Shown one piece after another: positions 45,978-55,859 of a DNA stretch of 64,000 bases (the stretch's first letter is position 1; each line of letters opens with the position of its first letter). Source of the stretch: Bacillota bacterium (GTDB taxonomy: Bacteria > Bacillota > Clostridia > Acetivibrionales > JAEXSP01); assembly GCA_023453795.1 (NCBI GenBank), contig JAEXSP010000036.1, positions 1-64,000 of the forward strand, given 5' to 3'. The notes below the pieces were generated by a model. That model ran no database searches and had not been told where the DNA came from. It worked only from the letters and a program-made list of their open reading frames with translations. Made by a program: the position numbers and the translations under genes.

Positions 45978-46457
45978 AGATGGCATGCGGCAAAACTTAT
46001 GAATGAGAAAAAGCTGCAGTTATATGTACAATTGTTTAACATAAAAAGTTGACACAAACGGAAAGATATTATAAAATTAATTTAATAAATTTTACCATAG
46101 ATACGCTTTTAGGCTAAGGTAATTTTCTTTTTTTGTAAAATAGAATATCAACATAGTTATTCATCAGGCAGCATTCGAATCTTATTTCGGGTGGTTTTTT
46201 GCTCTTTCGAACATTTTGTAAACTTAAATTATTTTAAATTTAACAGATAATTTTAAAAAAGGTAAGGTTACCCCAATACCATTTATGTTTGAAAGGCGGT
46301 CTATGCTATGATTCTGACTAGTCAAACAGAACACTCACCTCCACATTAATCTGTAGTTTTTTGCCAAAATCCCAATAGAATTGATAATCTAAACAAGTAA
46401 CGATCAAAAGCACCTTTATTACATTTATGCCTTGAGTTGAAAGGGATGGATAAAAAT
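45978..46457 (+). promoter_or_regulatory. Leader region of the Cache chemoreceptor gene
   Basis: 480 bases without a gene. TTGACA (46049-46054), 17-base spacer, TAAAAT (46072-46077) forms a housekeeping-like promoter and implies a leader of about 370 nt. The rest is AT-rich and shows short palindromes such as GGTAAGGTTACC near 46260, but no riboswitch I can name. Confidence 0.45.
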
Positions 46458-48503
46458 ATGAAAAAAATGAAGCTGACCACAAAAATCATTATGGTAGTAT
46501 CTCTTGTGCTAGCGTTAGGACTTGTAACATTGTGGCTTGTTACTCGTAGCAATCTAAATGCAACAATGAATGACACTATCATTTCAAGAATGAAGGAAGC
46601 TACAGAGGTAAGAGCAGAAATTATTGAGCAGTATGTTAAGGGTGCAGAAAATTTCATATCCAGTTATGCCCAGAGTTCAGAACTGAAAAATGCCCTGAAT
46701 AATCCGGATGATAAAAGTGCTGTAGCGGCAGCGCAGGCATATACAGAGAAACAAGCAAAACTGTATGATAACATTGAGAATATTTACTTAGCGGATTATG
46801 GCTCTACTGTTCTTGCTTCAAAGGTAAAAGGTGCTATTGGAGTAACTCTGCGTAAAGGTGATAGCTTAAAAAGCTTGCAGGATTCAGTTTTTGCTTCAGA
46901 AGCTGTGTACAATACCGGTATAATGGCCTCGCCATCAACAGGAAAGCTTGTTATTTCTATGTATTACCCTATTTATGATGATGCTAAGAAACCGATAGGA
47001 TATGTTGGTGGTGCAATTTATTCGGAACAGCTGAATTCGATTCTGAAATCGTTAAAGATGGATGGCTTGGATAATTGTAAATATATGATGTTGGATGCTA
47101 ATAAGAATATGTACATTTTCCATAGTGATGTGAAAAAAATCAGCAAAAATATTACAGATAAGAATTTATTGAATATTATTAATGAAACTAACAAGAAGAA
47201 TAATTCTGATATAGCTATGCTGGAGTTTAAAGATTCCGCTAATAATAAGAGTATGTTGTCAGTTTATAAGAATTTATCTTCTCATGGATGGGTATTCGTT
47301 ATTGAAGACAGTAAAAGTGAGGTATATGCTGCAAGCAGATCACTTTCCGGCATCTTAATGGCTATTTGCCTGATAGTATTGATTGCTGTTGTCCTAATCT
47401 CCGGATTTTTAGTGAAAAGGGTTTCCAGAGACATTGAAAATATAGGCAAAATCATTAAAAAAATGGGTACACTTGATTTGTCAAATGAGAAGGAATTAAA
47501 TAAGTATAAGGACAGACAGGATGAAATCGGATTAATTTCAGATTCTGTAGATAAACTTGTTATGTCAATAAAGGACACTGTTTTAAAGCTTCTAAATAAA
47601 GCATCAGCTTTGAGCAGTACTGCAGATAATATGCTTAAAACTTTTGAAGTAACTGTAGATTCAGTAGCACAGGTTGAAAGAGCTGTGCAGGAGATAGCTG
47701 AAGGTGCAAATAATCAGGCATCAGATACGCAGAATGCTACAGAAAGTATCATTGTTATTGGGGATATGGTTAAAGACACGTCTAATGAAGCAAAGAAATT
47801 GCACAGCAGTGCATTGGAAATGTATAATACCAATACTGTAGCTATGAAAACACTGGATGAACTAAATGCAGTTAATGAAAAGGCTAAGGAATCTATTGAT
47901 ATTATATATGAACAGACGAATTTAACAAATGAATCTGTCGTTAATATCAGAGAAGCAACATTGCTTATTACATCAATAGCAAGTGAAACGAATCTATTAT
48001 CTTTGAACGCATCAATTGAAGCTGCAAGAGCCGGCGAACAAGGAAGAGGATTTGCGGTTGTAGCCAGTCAGATTCAAAAGCTTGCGGAACAATCCAATAG
48101 TTCTGCAAAGAAAATAGAAAAGATCGTTAACCTGTTGATTGAAGATTCGGCTAAGGCTGTCACAACAATGCAGGAAGTTATGGAGATTATGCAGCAGCAG
48201 AGTGAATTTGTGAGTAAGGTAAAAACTACTTTTGGTGAAGTTGAGACTTATATGAGCAGTTCTATTGACGAAGTTCTTAATATTTCAAACAAGACAGAGG
48301 AGCTGGACAAGGCCAGGGAAACAATATTGGATGTTGTTCAGAACCTGTCGGCTATTGCAGAGGAAAACGCAGCAAACACAGAGGAAACATCAGCTGTCTT
48401 TACAACTGTGAATGATGCAATGAAAACTATTTCAAAGACAGCATCTGATCTGACCAACATGTCAGCAGATATAAAAGAAAAAATAAGTATATTTAAGTTG
48501 TAG
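46458..48503 (+). CDS. Methyl-accepting chemotaxis protein with Cache sensor
   Basis: 681 residues: membrane helix (about 8-28), extracytoplasmic dCache-like domain (about 35-280, with YYPIYDDAKKPIGYVGGAIY), second helix (about 290-312), HAMP and a long signalling coil containing IASETNLLSLNASIEAARAGE and GFAVVASQIQKLAEQS. The start at 46458 is chosen because upstream ATG/TTG codons overlap the AAAGGG ribosome site. Ligand is likely a small organic molecule such as an amino acid or carboxylate. It stands alone and ends at a terminator. Confidence 0.92.
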   Translation: MKKMKLTTKIIMVVSLVLALGLVTLWLVTRSNLNATMNDTIISRMKEATEVRAEIIEQYVKGAENFISSYAQSSELKNALNNPDDKSAVAAAQAYTEKQAKLYDNIENIYLADYGSTVLASKVKGAIGVTLRKGDSLKSLQDSVFASEAVYNTGIMASPSTGKLVISMYYPIYDDAKKPIGYVGGAIYSEQLNSILKSLKMDGLDNCKYMMLDANKNMYIFHSDVKKISKNITDKNLLNIINETNKKNNSDIAMLEFKDSANNKSMLSVYKNLSSHGWVFVIEDSKSEVYAASRSLSGILMAICLIVLIAVVLISGFLVKRVSRDIENIGKIIKKMGTLDLSNEKELNKYKDRQDEIGLISDSVDKLVMSIKDTVLKLLNKASALSSTADNMLKTFEVTVDSVAQVERAVQEIAEGANNQASDTQNATESIIVIGDMVKDTSNEAKKLHSSALEMYNTNTVAMKTLDELNAVNEKAKESIDIIYEQTNLTNESVVNIREATLLITSIASETNLLSLNASIEAARAGEQGRGFAVVASQIQKLAEQSNSSAKKIEKIVNLLIEDSAKAVTTMQEVMEIMQQQSEFVSKVKTTFGEVETYMSSSIDEVLNISNKTEELDKARETILDVVQNLSAIAEENAANTEETSAVFTTVNDAMKTISKTASDLTNMSADIKEKISIFKL

Positions 48504-48536
48504 AACTCAATATTTTACGGTAATCAACTGATAGTC

Positions 48537-48570
48537 AAAACTCCTTCGCCCAGTGCTGAAGGAGTTTTTT
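48537..48570 (+). terminator. Rho-independent terminator
   Basis: AACTCCTTC / GAAGGAGTT stem and TTTTTT, 35 bases after the chemoreceptor stop. Confidence 0.88.
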
Positions 48571-48634
48571 GGCTAATGTTGTCCATTAAAATGCGAAGAA
48601 TTATATAGAATCTTTAATAATTGATATTTTTGCA

Positions 48635-48659
48635 AAACCGTTTATGTTTTTTTGAAGTC
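48635..48659 (+). promoter_or_regulatory. Candidate ECF sigma autoregulatory promoter
   Basis: AAACC (48635-48639) and GTC (48657-48659), 17 bases apart, resemble the AAC/CGTC-type -35 and -10 boxes of ECF sigma factors, 60 bases before the sigma gene. Short motifs, so low confidence. Confidence 0.3.
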
Positions 48660-48717
48660 TATATATATGACAGGATTTAACCGGTTAAATAATTTAAGGT
48701 TACGAGAGGGGCCAGAT

Positions 48718-49263
48718 ATGATTCCCGCAAACAGAGATAATGTGATCAAAGCATGCAAAGGTGATAAAAACGCTTTTTCAGAGCTGATACAGGAGAGGAA
48801 AAGTGATATTTACAGGATTGCATACACTTATGTGAAAAACGAGGAGGAAGCGCTGGAAATACTCCATGATACCGTATATAAGGCGCTTATATCCGTAAGA
48901 AAGCTTAAAAATGTTGACTGTTTCAATGCATGGCTTTCAAGAATCATAGTAACCTGCTCACTGGATTTCATCAAGAAAAGGAAAAAAGCCATCTGGAGCG
49001 AGTTATACATTAACGGGCAGGAAGAAGCTGAAAATATCCCTGACGAAACCGCTGATTATGATGATGTGGTATCAAGCCTGGATATCATGAGTGCCATTGA
49101 CAGACTTGATCTGAACTCCAAAACAATTATTATGCTGAAATATTTTCAGGATTTCACCCTGGTTCAGATTTCTGAAATATTAGCATGTCCTCTTGGTACA
49201 ATAAAAACCCGTTTGAACAGAGCACTCAAAACTTTGAAGGTTGAATTGGAGGAATCAAAATGA
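48718..49263 (+). CDS. ECF-type RNA polymerase sigma factor
   Basis: 181 residues. Region 2 (about 20-85, FSELIQERKSDIYRIAYTYVKNEEEALEILHDT) and region 4 (about 125-178, LDLNSKTIIMLKYFQDFTLVQISEILACPLGTIKTRLNRAL) are both present, no sigma-3 domain. ATG at 48718 follows GAGAGGGG and is preferred to a start 66 bases upstream. Its last codons overlap the anti-sigma gene (ATGA), the usual sigma/anti-sigma coupling. Confidence 0.92.
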   Translation: MIPANRDNVIKACKGDKNAFSELIQERKSDIYRIAYTYVKNEEEALEILHDTVYKALISVRKLKNVDCFNAWLSRIIVTCSLDFIKKRKKAIWSELYINGQEEAENIPDETADYDDVVSSLDIMSAIDRLDLNSKTIIMLKYFQDFTLVQISEILACPLGTIKTRLNRALKTLKVELEESK

Positions 49264-50219
49264 ATTCTTGTAAAGATGAATTTGAGAAAATAAAGGTACC
49301 TGATGCAGCGGAGGTTATGATACAAAGGGCGATCTCGAAAGGAAATAGGCATTTGAAGCAGAGAAGAGGACTGCTATCAACGCTTGCTGCAGCTTTGGTG
49401 TGCGTATGCTTTTTCAGCACCGGTTTTGCCTCACCCACAATGGCAGGCGTTTTTGTAAAGCTGCCTGTTGTAGGGCCGATATTTGAAAAATTTGAAGATA
49501 GTGGACTTAAAAATGTGAGCAATAAGGGCCTTTCAGAAAAAAAGAACCTGCAGGTGACCAGCAAAGGCATTACAGTGGCGCTTAAGGAGGTTTATTATGA
49601 CAAATCGGGTTTTAGTATAGGATATATTATTAAGGGCGATGATGCAGCAAACAGACAATTCGGATTTGTTATGCTGTATAACGGAAAAGAGGATATTCCC
49701 GGCGGAGGCGGCGGGTATTATGACAGGATTTCCAAGGATGTATACTGCGGGGTTATTACTCTTCGCACCGGTGCAAAACTGCCTGAAAAATTTAATCTGC
49801 GTATTGTATTTACAAACAACCCTGATGAAAAGAGCCCGTTTGATTTTACTGTACCTGTGTCGAGAAAAAAAGCAGACACTGCAACCAGAGAAGTAATTCT
49901 CATGAAAAATTTCAAATCAGGCGATAGAAGCGTGCTTGTAAAAAAAGCATTAATAACTCCCGAGTCCACTACCTTTCAACTTGAATATACAAGGCCCGAA
50001 AATGACAGCAATTTCAAATTTCAACTGACTGACGGGCATAACAAGGTTATCACGCTGAAATCTGTGGGGGGAGGTACGATTGAAAGCGGTAAATTAATAA
50101 AGGATGATTGCATTGTTATCTTTGAGCCTGTAGATAAGCAAACACAAAAATTGAAATTGGGAATACTAAATGGGAAAGGGAAAAGTATGATAAGCATGGA
50201 CATAAGTTTAAATAATTAA
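49260..50219 (+). CDS. Membrane anti-sigma factor, DUF4179 type
   Basis: 319 residues: a short cytoplasmic part (1-38) that would hold the sigma factor, one membrane helix (about 39-58, LLSTLAAALVCVCFFSTGFA), then an extracytoplasmic beta-rich domain of about 250 residues beginning MAGVFVKLPVVGPIFEKF, characteristic of DUF4179 proteins. No zinc-binding HxxxCxxC anti-sigma motif is seen. Signal release probably requires proteolysis or conformational change; the outer ligand is unknown. Confidence 0.82.
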   Translation: MNSCKDEFEKIKVPDAAEVMIQRAISKGNRHLKQRRGLLSTLAAALVCVCFFSTGFASPTMAGVFVKLPVVGPIFEKFEDSGLKNVSNKGLSEKKNLQVTSKGITVALKEVYYDKSGFSIGYIIKGDDAANRQFGFVMLYNGKEDIPGGGGGYYDRISKDVYCGVITLRTGAKLPEKFNLRIVFTNNPDEKSPFDFTVPVSRKKADTATREVILMKNFKSGDRSVLVKKALITPESTTFQLEYTRPENDSNFKFQLTDGHNKVITLKSVGGGTIESGKLIKDDCIVIFEPVDKQTQKLKLGILNGKGKSMISMDISLNN

Positions 50220-50275
50220 AGGATTATAAACTTAACAGATTATTCATAAATTCTTTAATAATGGCATTTATAATA

Positions 50276-50305
50276 AAAATTGCTGATGCGTCAGCAATTT
50301 TTTTG
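50276..50305 (+). terminator. Rho-independent terminator
   Basis: AAATTGCTGA-tgcg-TCAGCAATTT stem followed by a T run, separating the sigma/anti-sigma pair from the MoxR operon. Confidence 0.9.
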
Positions 50306-50338
50306 TTAAGATTTAGAGATTAAGCAGGGGGATTGAGA

Positions 50339-51292
50339 ATGGATATGGATGGAATTCTTGAAGAAAGCAAGATCGTAATTTCTCTTCGGGAAGAAATAAA
50401 CAAGGTGATAATCGGTCAGGAATATATGATCGACAGGATTTTGATAGGACTCCTGACCGGAGGCCATATTTTGCTGGAGGGTGTTCCGGGACTGGCGAAG
50501 TCATTGACAGCAAGCACAATCGCAAGCACGATCGGGGTTGATTTCAAACGTATTCAATTCACCCCGGATCTACTGCCGGCAGACATTCTAGGTACGGAGA
50601 TTTATCACCAGAAGACGGGTGACTTTATCATCAAGAAGGGACCGATCTTCAGCAATATAATCCTTGCGGACGAAATAAACAGGGCACCGGCGAAAGTACA
50701 ATCGGCGCTGCTGGAGGCAATGCAGGAGAAGCAGGTGACCATCGGGGATATGTCATATCCGCTGGATAGTACATTTCTGGTCATTGCAACTCAGAATCCG
50801 CTTGAGCAGCAGGGAACTTATACACTTCCCGAGGCGCAGCAGGATAGGTTCATGCTTAAACTGAAGATTCAATATCCCGACAGGAATGAGGAAAGAAATA
50901 TCATTGACAGGTTTTCCGCAGGCGAATCAGGGTCTTCGGACATAAGGAGATTATTGTCTCGTGACAGGATTCTCGAAATCCGGAGGGCGATTGAGGGGAT
51001 TTATGTAGATGACAATATTAAGGATTATGTACTGGATATCATTTTTGCAACAAGAGAAAAATCGGATTACATCTCGTGCGGAGCCTCTCCGCGTGCATCG
51101 ATTAATTTGATAAAGGCCGCTAAGGGGAAAGCTTTTCTTGAGGGCCGGAGTTATGTCGTTCCTGACGATATCAAAGCTATGGTTTATGATGTTCTGCGCC
51201 ACAGGATCATTTTATCCTATGAGGCGGAAGCGGAGGATATGACACCGGAGGATGTGATTGCAGGAATACTCGAAAAGGTGAACCTGCCATAA
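50339..51292 (+). CDS. moxR: MoxR-family AAA+ ATPase
   Basis: 318 residues. Walker A LLEGVPGLAKSLTA, Walker B ILADEINRAPAK, sensor 1 IATQNPLEQQGTYTLPEAQQDRF and the C-terminal lid with CGASPRASINLIKAAK. MoxR ATPases act as chaperones that insert metals or cofactors in von Willebrand A (VWA) partner complexes. ATG at 50339 follows AGGGGGA; a TTG six bases upstream is less likely. First gene of a seven-gene operon with its VWA and DUF58 partners. Confidence 0.93.
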   Translation: MDMDGILEESKIVISLREEINKVIIGQEYMIDRILIGLLTGGHILLEGVPGLAKSLTASTIASTIGVDFKRIQFTPDLLPADILGTEIYHQKTGDFIIKKGPIFSNIILADEINRAPAKVQSALLEAMQEKQVTIGDMSYPLDSTFLVIATQNPLEQQGTYTLPEAQQDRFMLKLKIQYPDRNEERNIIDRFSAGESGSSDIRRLLSRDRILEIRRAIEGIYVDDNIKDYVLDIIFATREKSDYISCGASPRASINLIKAAKGKAFLEGRSYVVPDDIKAMVYDVLRHRIILSYEAEAEDMTPEDVIAGILEKVNLP

Positions 51293-51305
51293 TAAGGAGT
51301 TTGTA

Positions 51306-52127
51306 ATGATTACAAAGGAACTGATAAAAAAAATCAGACGTATTGAAATAAAATCCAATAAGCTTGTTGAAGAAATCTTTTCCGGGGAATATAAATCGGG
51401 ATTCAGAGGAAAGGGCATGGAATTTGAAGATATTCGCGAGTATTACCCCGGCGACGATGTAAGGAATATTGACTGGAATGTTACCGCACGGCATAACAAG
51501 GCATTTGTCAAGCAGTACTGTGAAGAACGTGAATTGAACATGTTTCTTCTTATAGATATGTCACGTTCAAACAGCTTCGGAAGGAAAAAGGAATTCATCA
51601 CGGAGGTTGCTGCGACTCTGGCTTTCTCTGCGTGCAAGAATAATGACCGGGTCGGAGTGATTTTCTTTACGGACAGGGTTGAGCGATTTATTCCTTCCAA
51701 GACCGGACGCAAGCATGTCTTGTCGATAATTCAAAGCTTATTGGAATTTCAGCCTGAAAACAGCGGGACGGATCTTTCAAAAGCCCTTCAGTTCTTTAAC
51801 CGCATTGAAAAGAAACGCAGCATTGTTTTTTTGATTTCTGACTTTCTGGATGACGGATATAAAAAGGAAGTAAAAATTACTGCCGGAAATCATGATCTGG
51901 TGATGGTGCGTATTATGGACAAGGCCGAAGAACGGATTCCGACAGGAGCCATTTATACCTTTGAGGACCTTGAAACTGGAGAAATCATGGTGTTGGACAA
52001 CCTGAAAACAGAATTCAGAACAGATGGCGGCATAAACCTTTTCAAGAATAATCTGATTACGATGTATACGGACGAAGACCATGTTCTGCCGTTAAAACAA
52101 TTTTTTAAAAGGCGGGGTCAACGATGA
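51306..52127 (+). CDS. DUF58 domain protein
   Basis: 273 residues, no membrane segment. The DUF58 signature GMEFEDIREYYPGDDVRNIDWNVTARHN (shown here by key residues G, E, R, Y, GDD, DW) lies near residues 38-66, followed by a VWA-like half with LLIDMSRSNSFGRKKE, a MIDAS-like D-x-S-x-S. DUF58 proteins accompany MoxR in nearly all bacteria. Its end overlaps the next gene by 4 bases. Confidence 0.9.
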   Translation: MITKELIKKIRRIEIKSNKLVEEIFSGEYKSGFRGKGMEFEDIREYYPGDDVRNIDWNVTARHNKAFVKQYCEERELNMFLLIDMSRSNSFGRKKEFITEVAATLAFSACKNNDRVGVIFFTDRVERFIPSKTGRKHVLSIIQSLLEFQPENSGTDLSKALQFFNRIEKKRSIVFLISDFLDDGYKKEVKITAGNHDLVMVRIMDKAEERIPTGAIYTFEDLETGEIMVLDNLKTEFRTDGGINLFKNNLITMYTDEDHVLPLKQFFKRRGQR

Positions 52128-52921
52128 AGAGAGAGAGAAACGTACATTTTTTCATCATTCCGATGCTCCTGCTCCTGTTATTATCGTTTTCACCGGAATG
52201 CGTATTAGCGAAGGAAAGAAGCATTTATGTAGGTGACTTGATCAATGTCAGGGTTTCGGCGAAAGATTACTCTGAAAGTGATTTGAGAGACAAGTTTAAA
52301 GCTTTTGAAATCGTTGGTATTGCCGAGGATACAGATGCTTTCGTTGTCACTCTACGAAGCTTTGAACCGGGTGAGAAAACAATAAGGCTGGGGAATAAGG
52401 AGTTAAAGATTTCAATAAAGTCAACCTTGAAGGAAATCAAAAGAAACGGGATTTTTGAAGGAGACCTGAAGCCCGAAAAAGAGGGTTTTAAGCTTGTCTG
52501 GCAGACTGTATTTTACATACTGCTGGCTTTAATCGCGGCGTTCGGAGGATTATCACTATGGCGGTTTATCAAAAGGGAAAAGAATATAGCCTTAAGTCCT
52601 TTTCAACGCTTTAATAAGATATTGGACAAGCTTGTTATCAAAGAGGCGGGTTACTTTGTCAAGCTCACGCTGGCCTTGAAAGAATATTTTGAGGTCAGGT
52701 ATTCCTGCAGTATTAAAGGGAAAACATCTGCAGAAATCATTGAAGAAATAAGAAATATACCCGAATTGGAGCAAAGGCTTTCCGACATCCGGTCATGGCT
52801 GGAAGAATGCGACAATTATAAATTCGCAGGTATTTCTGCAACTGCCAGGGAAAAGCTGGAGCTGAGGAATAAGCTTATGGAGCTTGTAATACAAATCGAC
52901 AAGGCAAAAAAGGAAGATTAA
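52124..52921 (+). CDS. Membrane protein of the MoxR/Bat operon (DUF4381-like)
   Basis: 265 residues. Signal peptide (about 1-29), an outer beta-domain of about 90 residues (DLINVRVSAKDYSESDL, GEKTIRLGNKELKISIKS), a membrane helix (about 126-148) and a cytoplasmic helical region with FQRFNKILDKLVI and TSAEIIEEIRNIPELEQ. The layout and position between DUF58 and the first VWA gene match the poorly characterised DUF4381-type Bat proteins. Role inferred from context only. Confidence 0.72.
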   Translation: MKRERNVHFFIIPMLLLLLLSFSPECVLAKERSIYVGDLINVRVSAKDYSESDLRDKFKAFEIVGIAEDTDAFVVTLRSFEPGEKTIRLGNKELKISIKSTLKEIKRNGIFEGDLKPEKEGFKLVWQTVFYILLALIAAFGGLSLWRFIKREKNIALSPFQRFNKILDKLVIKEAGYFVKLTLALKEYFEVRYSCSIKGKTSAEIIEEIRNIPELEQRLSDIRSWLEECDNYKFAGISATAREKLELRNKLMELVIQIDKAKKED

Positions 52922-52923
52922 GA

Positions 52924-53889
52924 ATGCGATTAGCAAATTGGTATTTTCTGATTTTAATACCCTTGGTAGTTTATCTGTTTCTAAAAAAGAATAAAATCGC
53001 TGCATTAAAATTTTCAAGCATCAAGCTGCTAAAAAATGCGGGTATGAAAAAGACGATCAAGCATCGGATAGGCAGGTTCCTTATCATGCTCGGTTTGGTA
53101 GTGCTTGTGATAGCGCTTGCAAGGCCGCAGCTGCCTGAGAATGCTTTACCCATAAAAAATAAAGGGATTGATATGGCAATCCTTCTTGATGTTTCGGGAT
53201 CTATGCAATCTGTTGATTTCAAACCGAACCGTTTGGAGGCTGCCAAAAGCACCGTATGGGACTTTGTAAAGCAGAGACCGTCAGACAGAACAGCATTGGT
53301 CATATTTGCCGGAACTGCATATACGAGGGTTCCGCTAACATTGGATCACAATGTTTTCGAAGAATCGTTGAAGCAGATAAGCTCCAAATCGGTGAACGAG
53401 GATGGTACAGCTATCGGAATGGCCATATCTGTAGGCTTGAACAGATTGAAAAAGAGTGAGGCACGTTCTAAAATAATGATTCTTGCTACAGACGGGGACA
53501 ACAATGCAGGTGAAATCGACCCAGAGACCGCCGGTGAGCTTGCAAAAAAAATGGGAATCAAGATCTATACTATAGGCATCGGAACGAACGAAACCATAAT
53601 TCCCGTAGATGTTTTAGGACAGACACAGTACCAAAAGGTTCAAGGCGGATTGAATGAAAAACTGCTGAAAAAAATCGCCGAATTGACCGGAGGCAAGTAC
53701 TTCCGGGCAAAGGATTCCAAGGCGATGTCCGGAATATTCTCAAACATTAACCGTCTGGAAAAGACTGAATTTAAACAGGATGATTTCATTCAATATACAG
53801 AGCTTGCGTTTTTATTGATAAAAGTTGCACTAGCATTACTGGCAGTTGGTATTTTCCTGGATAAGTATTATTTTGTGCAAATACCGTAA
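52924..53889 (+). CDS. batA: BatA-like VWA domain membrane protein
   Basis: 321 residues: two N-terminal membrane helices (about 5-22 and 50-70), VWA domain (about 82-280) with intact MIDAS LLDVSGSMQSVD, threonine loop and ATDGDNNAGEID, then a C-terminal helix (about 295-315). Begins two bases after the preceding gene. Works with MoxR and BatB at the membrane. Confidence 0.9.
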   Translation: MRLANWYFLILIPLVVYLFLKKNKIAALKFSSIKLLKNAGMKKTIKHRIGRFLIMLGLVVLVIALARPQLPENALPIKNKGIDMAILLDVSGSMQSVDFKPNRLEAAKSTVWDFVKQRPSDRTALVIFAGTAYTRVPLTLDHNVFEESLKQISSKSVNEDGTAIGMAISVGLNRLKKSEARSKIMILATDGDNNAGEIDPETAGELAKKMGIKIYTIGIGTNETIIPVDVLGQTQYQKVQGGLNEKLLKKIAELTGGKYFRAKDSKAMSGIFSNINRLEKTEFKQDDFIQYTELAFLLIKVALALLAVGIFLDKYYFVQIP

Positions 53890-53904
53890 GGAGGGTTACT
53901 TTCA

Positions 53905-54882
53905 TTGTTTAAATGCCCTATTAATGCAATATATTTCATATTCCCGGCAGCATGCCTTGCTTTGCTCATATTGGGCTATGCCAAAAAAAAGAGAATCCTT
54001 AAGCTCTTAAATATGAGTATTCTGTCAAGCAGGAGCTATATAAAGATGGCACTGATTGCTCTCAGTGTGTCGCTTATAACTTTTTCCCTTTTAGGCCCCC
54101 AGAGATTCAAGGATTTTCAGAGTATTGACAGGAAGGGTCTGGACATTTATATTTTGGCAGATACCTCAAAAAGTATGATGGCAGAAGATATCAAACCGAA
54201 CAGGATCAGCAGGGCTAAAAAAACCATAGAAGACCTGATAGATCAACTGAACGGGGACAGGATCGGATTTATCCCGTATGCATCGGGAGCGTATGTACAG
54301 ATGCCGTTAACGGACGACTACCAGTTGGCAAAGATGTTTTTGAAAGTCATTGATACCGACATGATCGGCGGAGGGGGTACGGATGCAGGGGCTGCAATCA
54401 GGCTTGCGGAGAACTCCTTTGACAGTACCTCAAGCGCCGACAGGGTTGTCATTATTTTGACTGACGGTGAAGAGCATGACACTGATACACTGGAAGTACT
54501 GCGTACTCTGAAGGATAAGAATATTAAGGTGTTTACAATTGGAATAGGAACCGAAAAAGGAGGACTGATCCCGGTATTAGACGGTGCGGGTTCACAGATC
54601 ACCGACTATAAAAAGGATGACAAGGGCCAGTTTGTGGTGTCAAGATTAGATACGGATATGCTTCGAAAAATAGCCGGGAAGGGAGGGGGCGCCTTTTTGC
54701 AGGCAACGCCCTCAGGCAGCGAAATAAGTCAGCTTCAGAGATATATTTCAACATTAAAAAGAGGTGTCCTGAAAACGGAAAAGATAAAACGTTATGTTCA
54801 GCATTATCAATTCTATCTGGGTATGGGAATCCTGCTGTTTATCCTTGCATATTTCATCCCTGAGAGGAGGAAGCTTGCATGA
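53905..54882 (+). CDS. batB: BatB-like VWA domain membrane protein
   Basis: 325 residues with two N-terminal membrane helices (about 5-24, 46-64), VWA domain with MIDAS ILADTSKSMMAED and TDGEEHDTDTL, and a C-terminal membrane helix (about 303-320). The GGGGTDAGAAI loop supplies the MIDAS threonine. Start is TTG after AAGGAGGG at 9 bases; ATG is out of frame. Overlaps batC-like gene by 4 bases. Confidence 0.9.
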   Translation: MFKCPINAIYFIFPAACLALLILGYAKKKRILKLLNMSILSSRSYIKMALIALSVSLITFSLLGPQRFKDFQSIDRKGLDIYILADTSKSMMAEDIKPNRISRAKKTIEDLIDQLNGDRIGFIPYASGAYVQMPLTDDYQLAKMFLKVIDTDMIGGGGTDAGAAIRLAENSFDSTSSADRVVIILTDGEEHDTDTLEVLRTLKDKNIKVFTIGIGTEKGGLIPVLDGAGSQITDYKKDDKGQFVVSRLDTDMLRKIAGKGGGAFLQATPSGSEISQLQRYISTLKRGVLKTEKIKRYVQHYQFYLGMGILLFILAYFIPERRKLA

Positions 54883-55859
54883 TGAGAAAAACAATTCTGC
54901 CAATAATGACTGTTTTTCAAGGAGCCAAGCAAAGAAAATTCACAATTGCCGCTGCTATTGCTGGCATGTTATTGCTGATACTTGTTATATTGCTTTTAGC
55001 CGGGTTGATTTCATTCAGCCCCGGAATCAGGAACGCTGTTGTTAAAGGAAACAGATATTATTCGGAAGGTTCATATAATAAAGCACTTAAGGCTTATAAA
55101 AAAGGCTTGTCGGAAAAAACGGAGGACCCAAAGCTGAATTTTAACGCAGGACAGGCATCGTATAGCTTGAAGAATTACCGGCAGGCTGTTTCGTATTATG
55201 ATAAAGCTTCGGAAACTGTCGACAAATACCTGAACGCAGGGAATTCATGCTACAAGCAGGCTGAAAATGTGCAGAATCCAAATCAAAAAATTAAGTTATA
55301 TCAGCAGGCACTGGATTTGTATCATCAGGGAATTCTAAAATTTCCGCAGGAAATTTCTTTGAAATACAATTATGAGCTTGTAAAAAGCAAGATAGATGAG
55401 ATGAAAAAAAATAACCAAAACAAGAATGATAAGGACAAAGACCAACAAAACAAGGATAAAAACAAAGATAAAAACAAAGACCGGAACGATCAGCAAAACC
55501 AACAGAAAAATCAGGATAAAAACGGGGACGGGAAGGATCAGCAAAATAAACAGGACAAGTCTTCAAATCAAAATAAAAGCAAGGAGAAGGACAAGAAACA
55601 AAGTCAGGACAGTGAACAACAGAAAAATACGCAGAAGCAGCAGAAAGAGGGATCAAAACAGGACAAAAAGGACAATAACAAAAAGACAACAGGTCAGGAA
55701 AGCCCTATTAATCAGGATAAGACAAAGGCTTCCAAGTCCGATAAGAATAGCGATGAAGTGACGCAGGTGCTTCAAATGCTTGAGAAGCAGGAAGAGAACA
55801 GCTTGAAAAACAATCAGGAAGTAAAAGGCAAGGGAAAGGAGGATAGATATGATTGGTAG
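54879..55859 (+). CDS. BatC-like TPR protein with a long Lys/Asn/Gln/Asp-rich tail
   Basis: 326 residues: membrane helix (about 25-50), two to three TPR units (about 52-150, GNRYYSEGSYNKALKAYKKGL, FNAGQASYSLKNYRQAVSYYDKA) and a roughly 130-residue disordered tail almost wholly K, N, D, Q, E and S, ending in a short helix (EVTQVLQMLEKQEENSLK). BatC/BatE proteins have this TPR plus tail design; the tail is unusually long and repetitive, and its reverse strand gives long spurious frames. Overlaps batD by 11 bases. Confidence 0.85.
   Translation: MMRKTILPIMTVFQGAKQRKFTIAAAIAGMLLLILVILLLAGLISFSPGIRNAVVKGNRYYSEGSYNKALKAYKKGLSEKTEDPKLNFNAGQASYSLKNYRQAVSYYDKASETVDKYLNAGNSCYKQAENVQNPNQKIKLYQQALDLYHQGILKFPQEISLKYNYELVKSKIDEMKKNNQNKNDKDKDQQNKDKNKDKNKDRNDQQNQQKNQDKNGDGKDQQNKQDKSSNQNKSKEKDKKQSQDSEQQKNTQKQQKEGSKQDKKDNNKKTTGQESPINQDKTKASKSDKNSDEVTQVLQMLEKQEENSLKNNQEVKGKGKEDRYDW

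Noticed and set aside
46255..46300. Stretch similar to the 3' end of a c-di-GMP-I riboswitch (GGTAAGGTTACC)
   Set aside because: The required GGCAAACC and GGACGCAAAGCC-type segments are absent, so it is only noted as part of the chemoreceptor leader.
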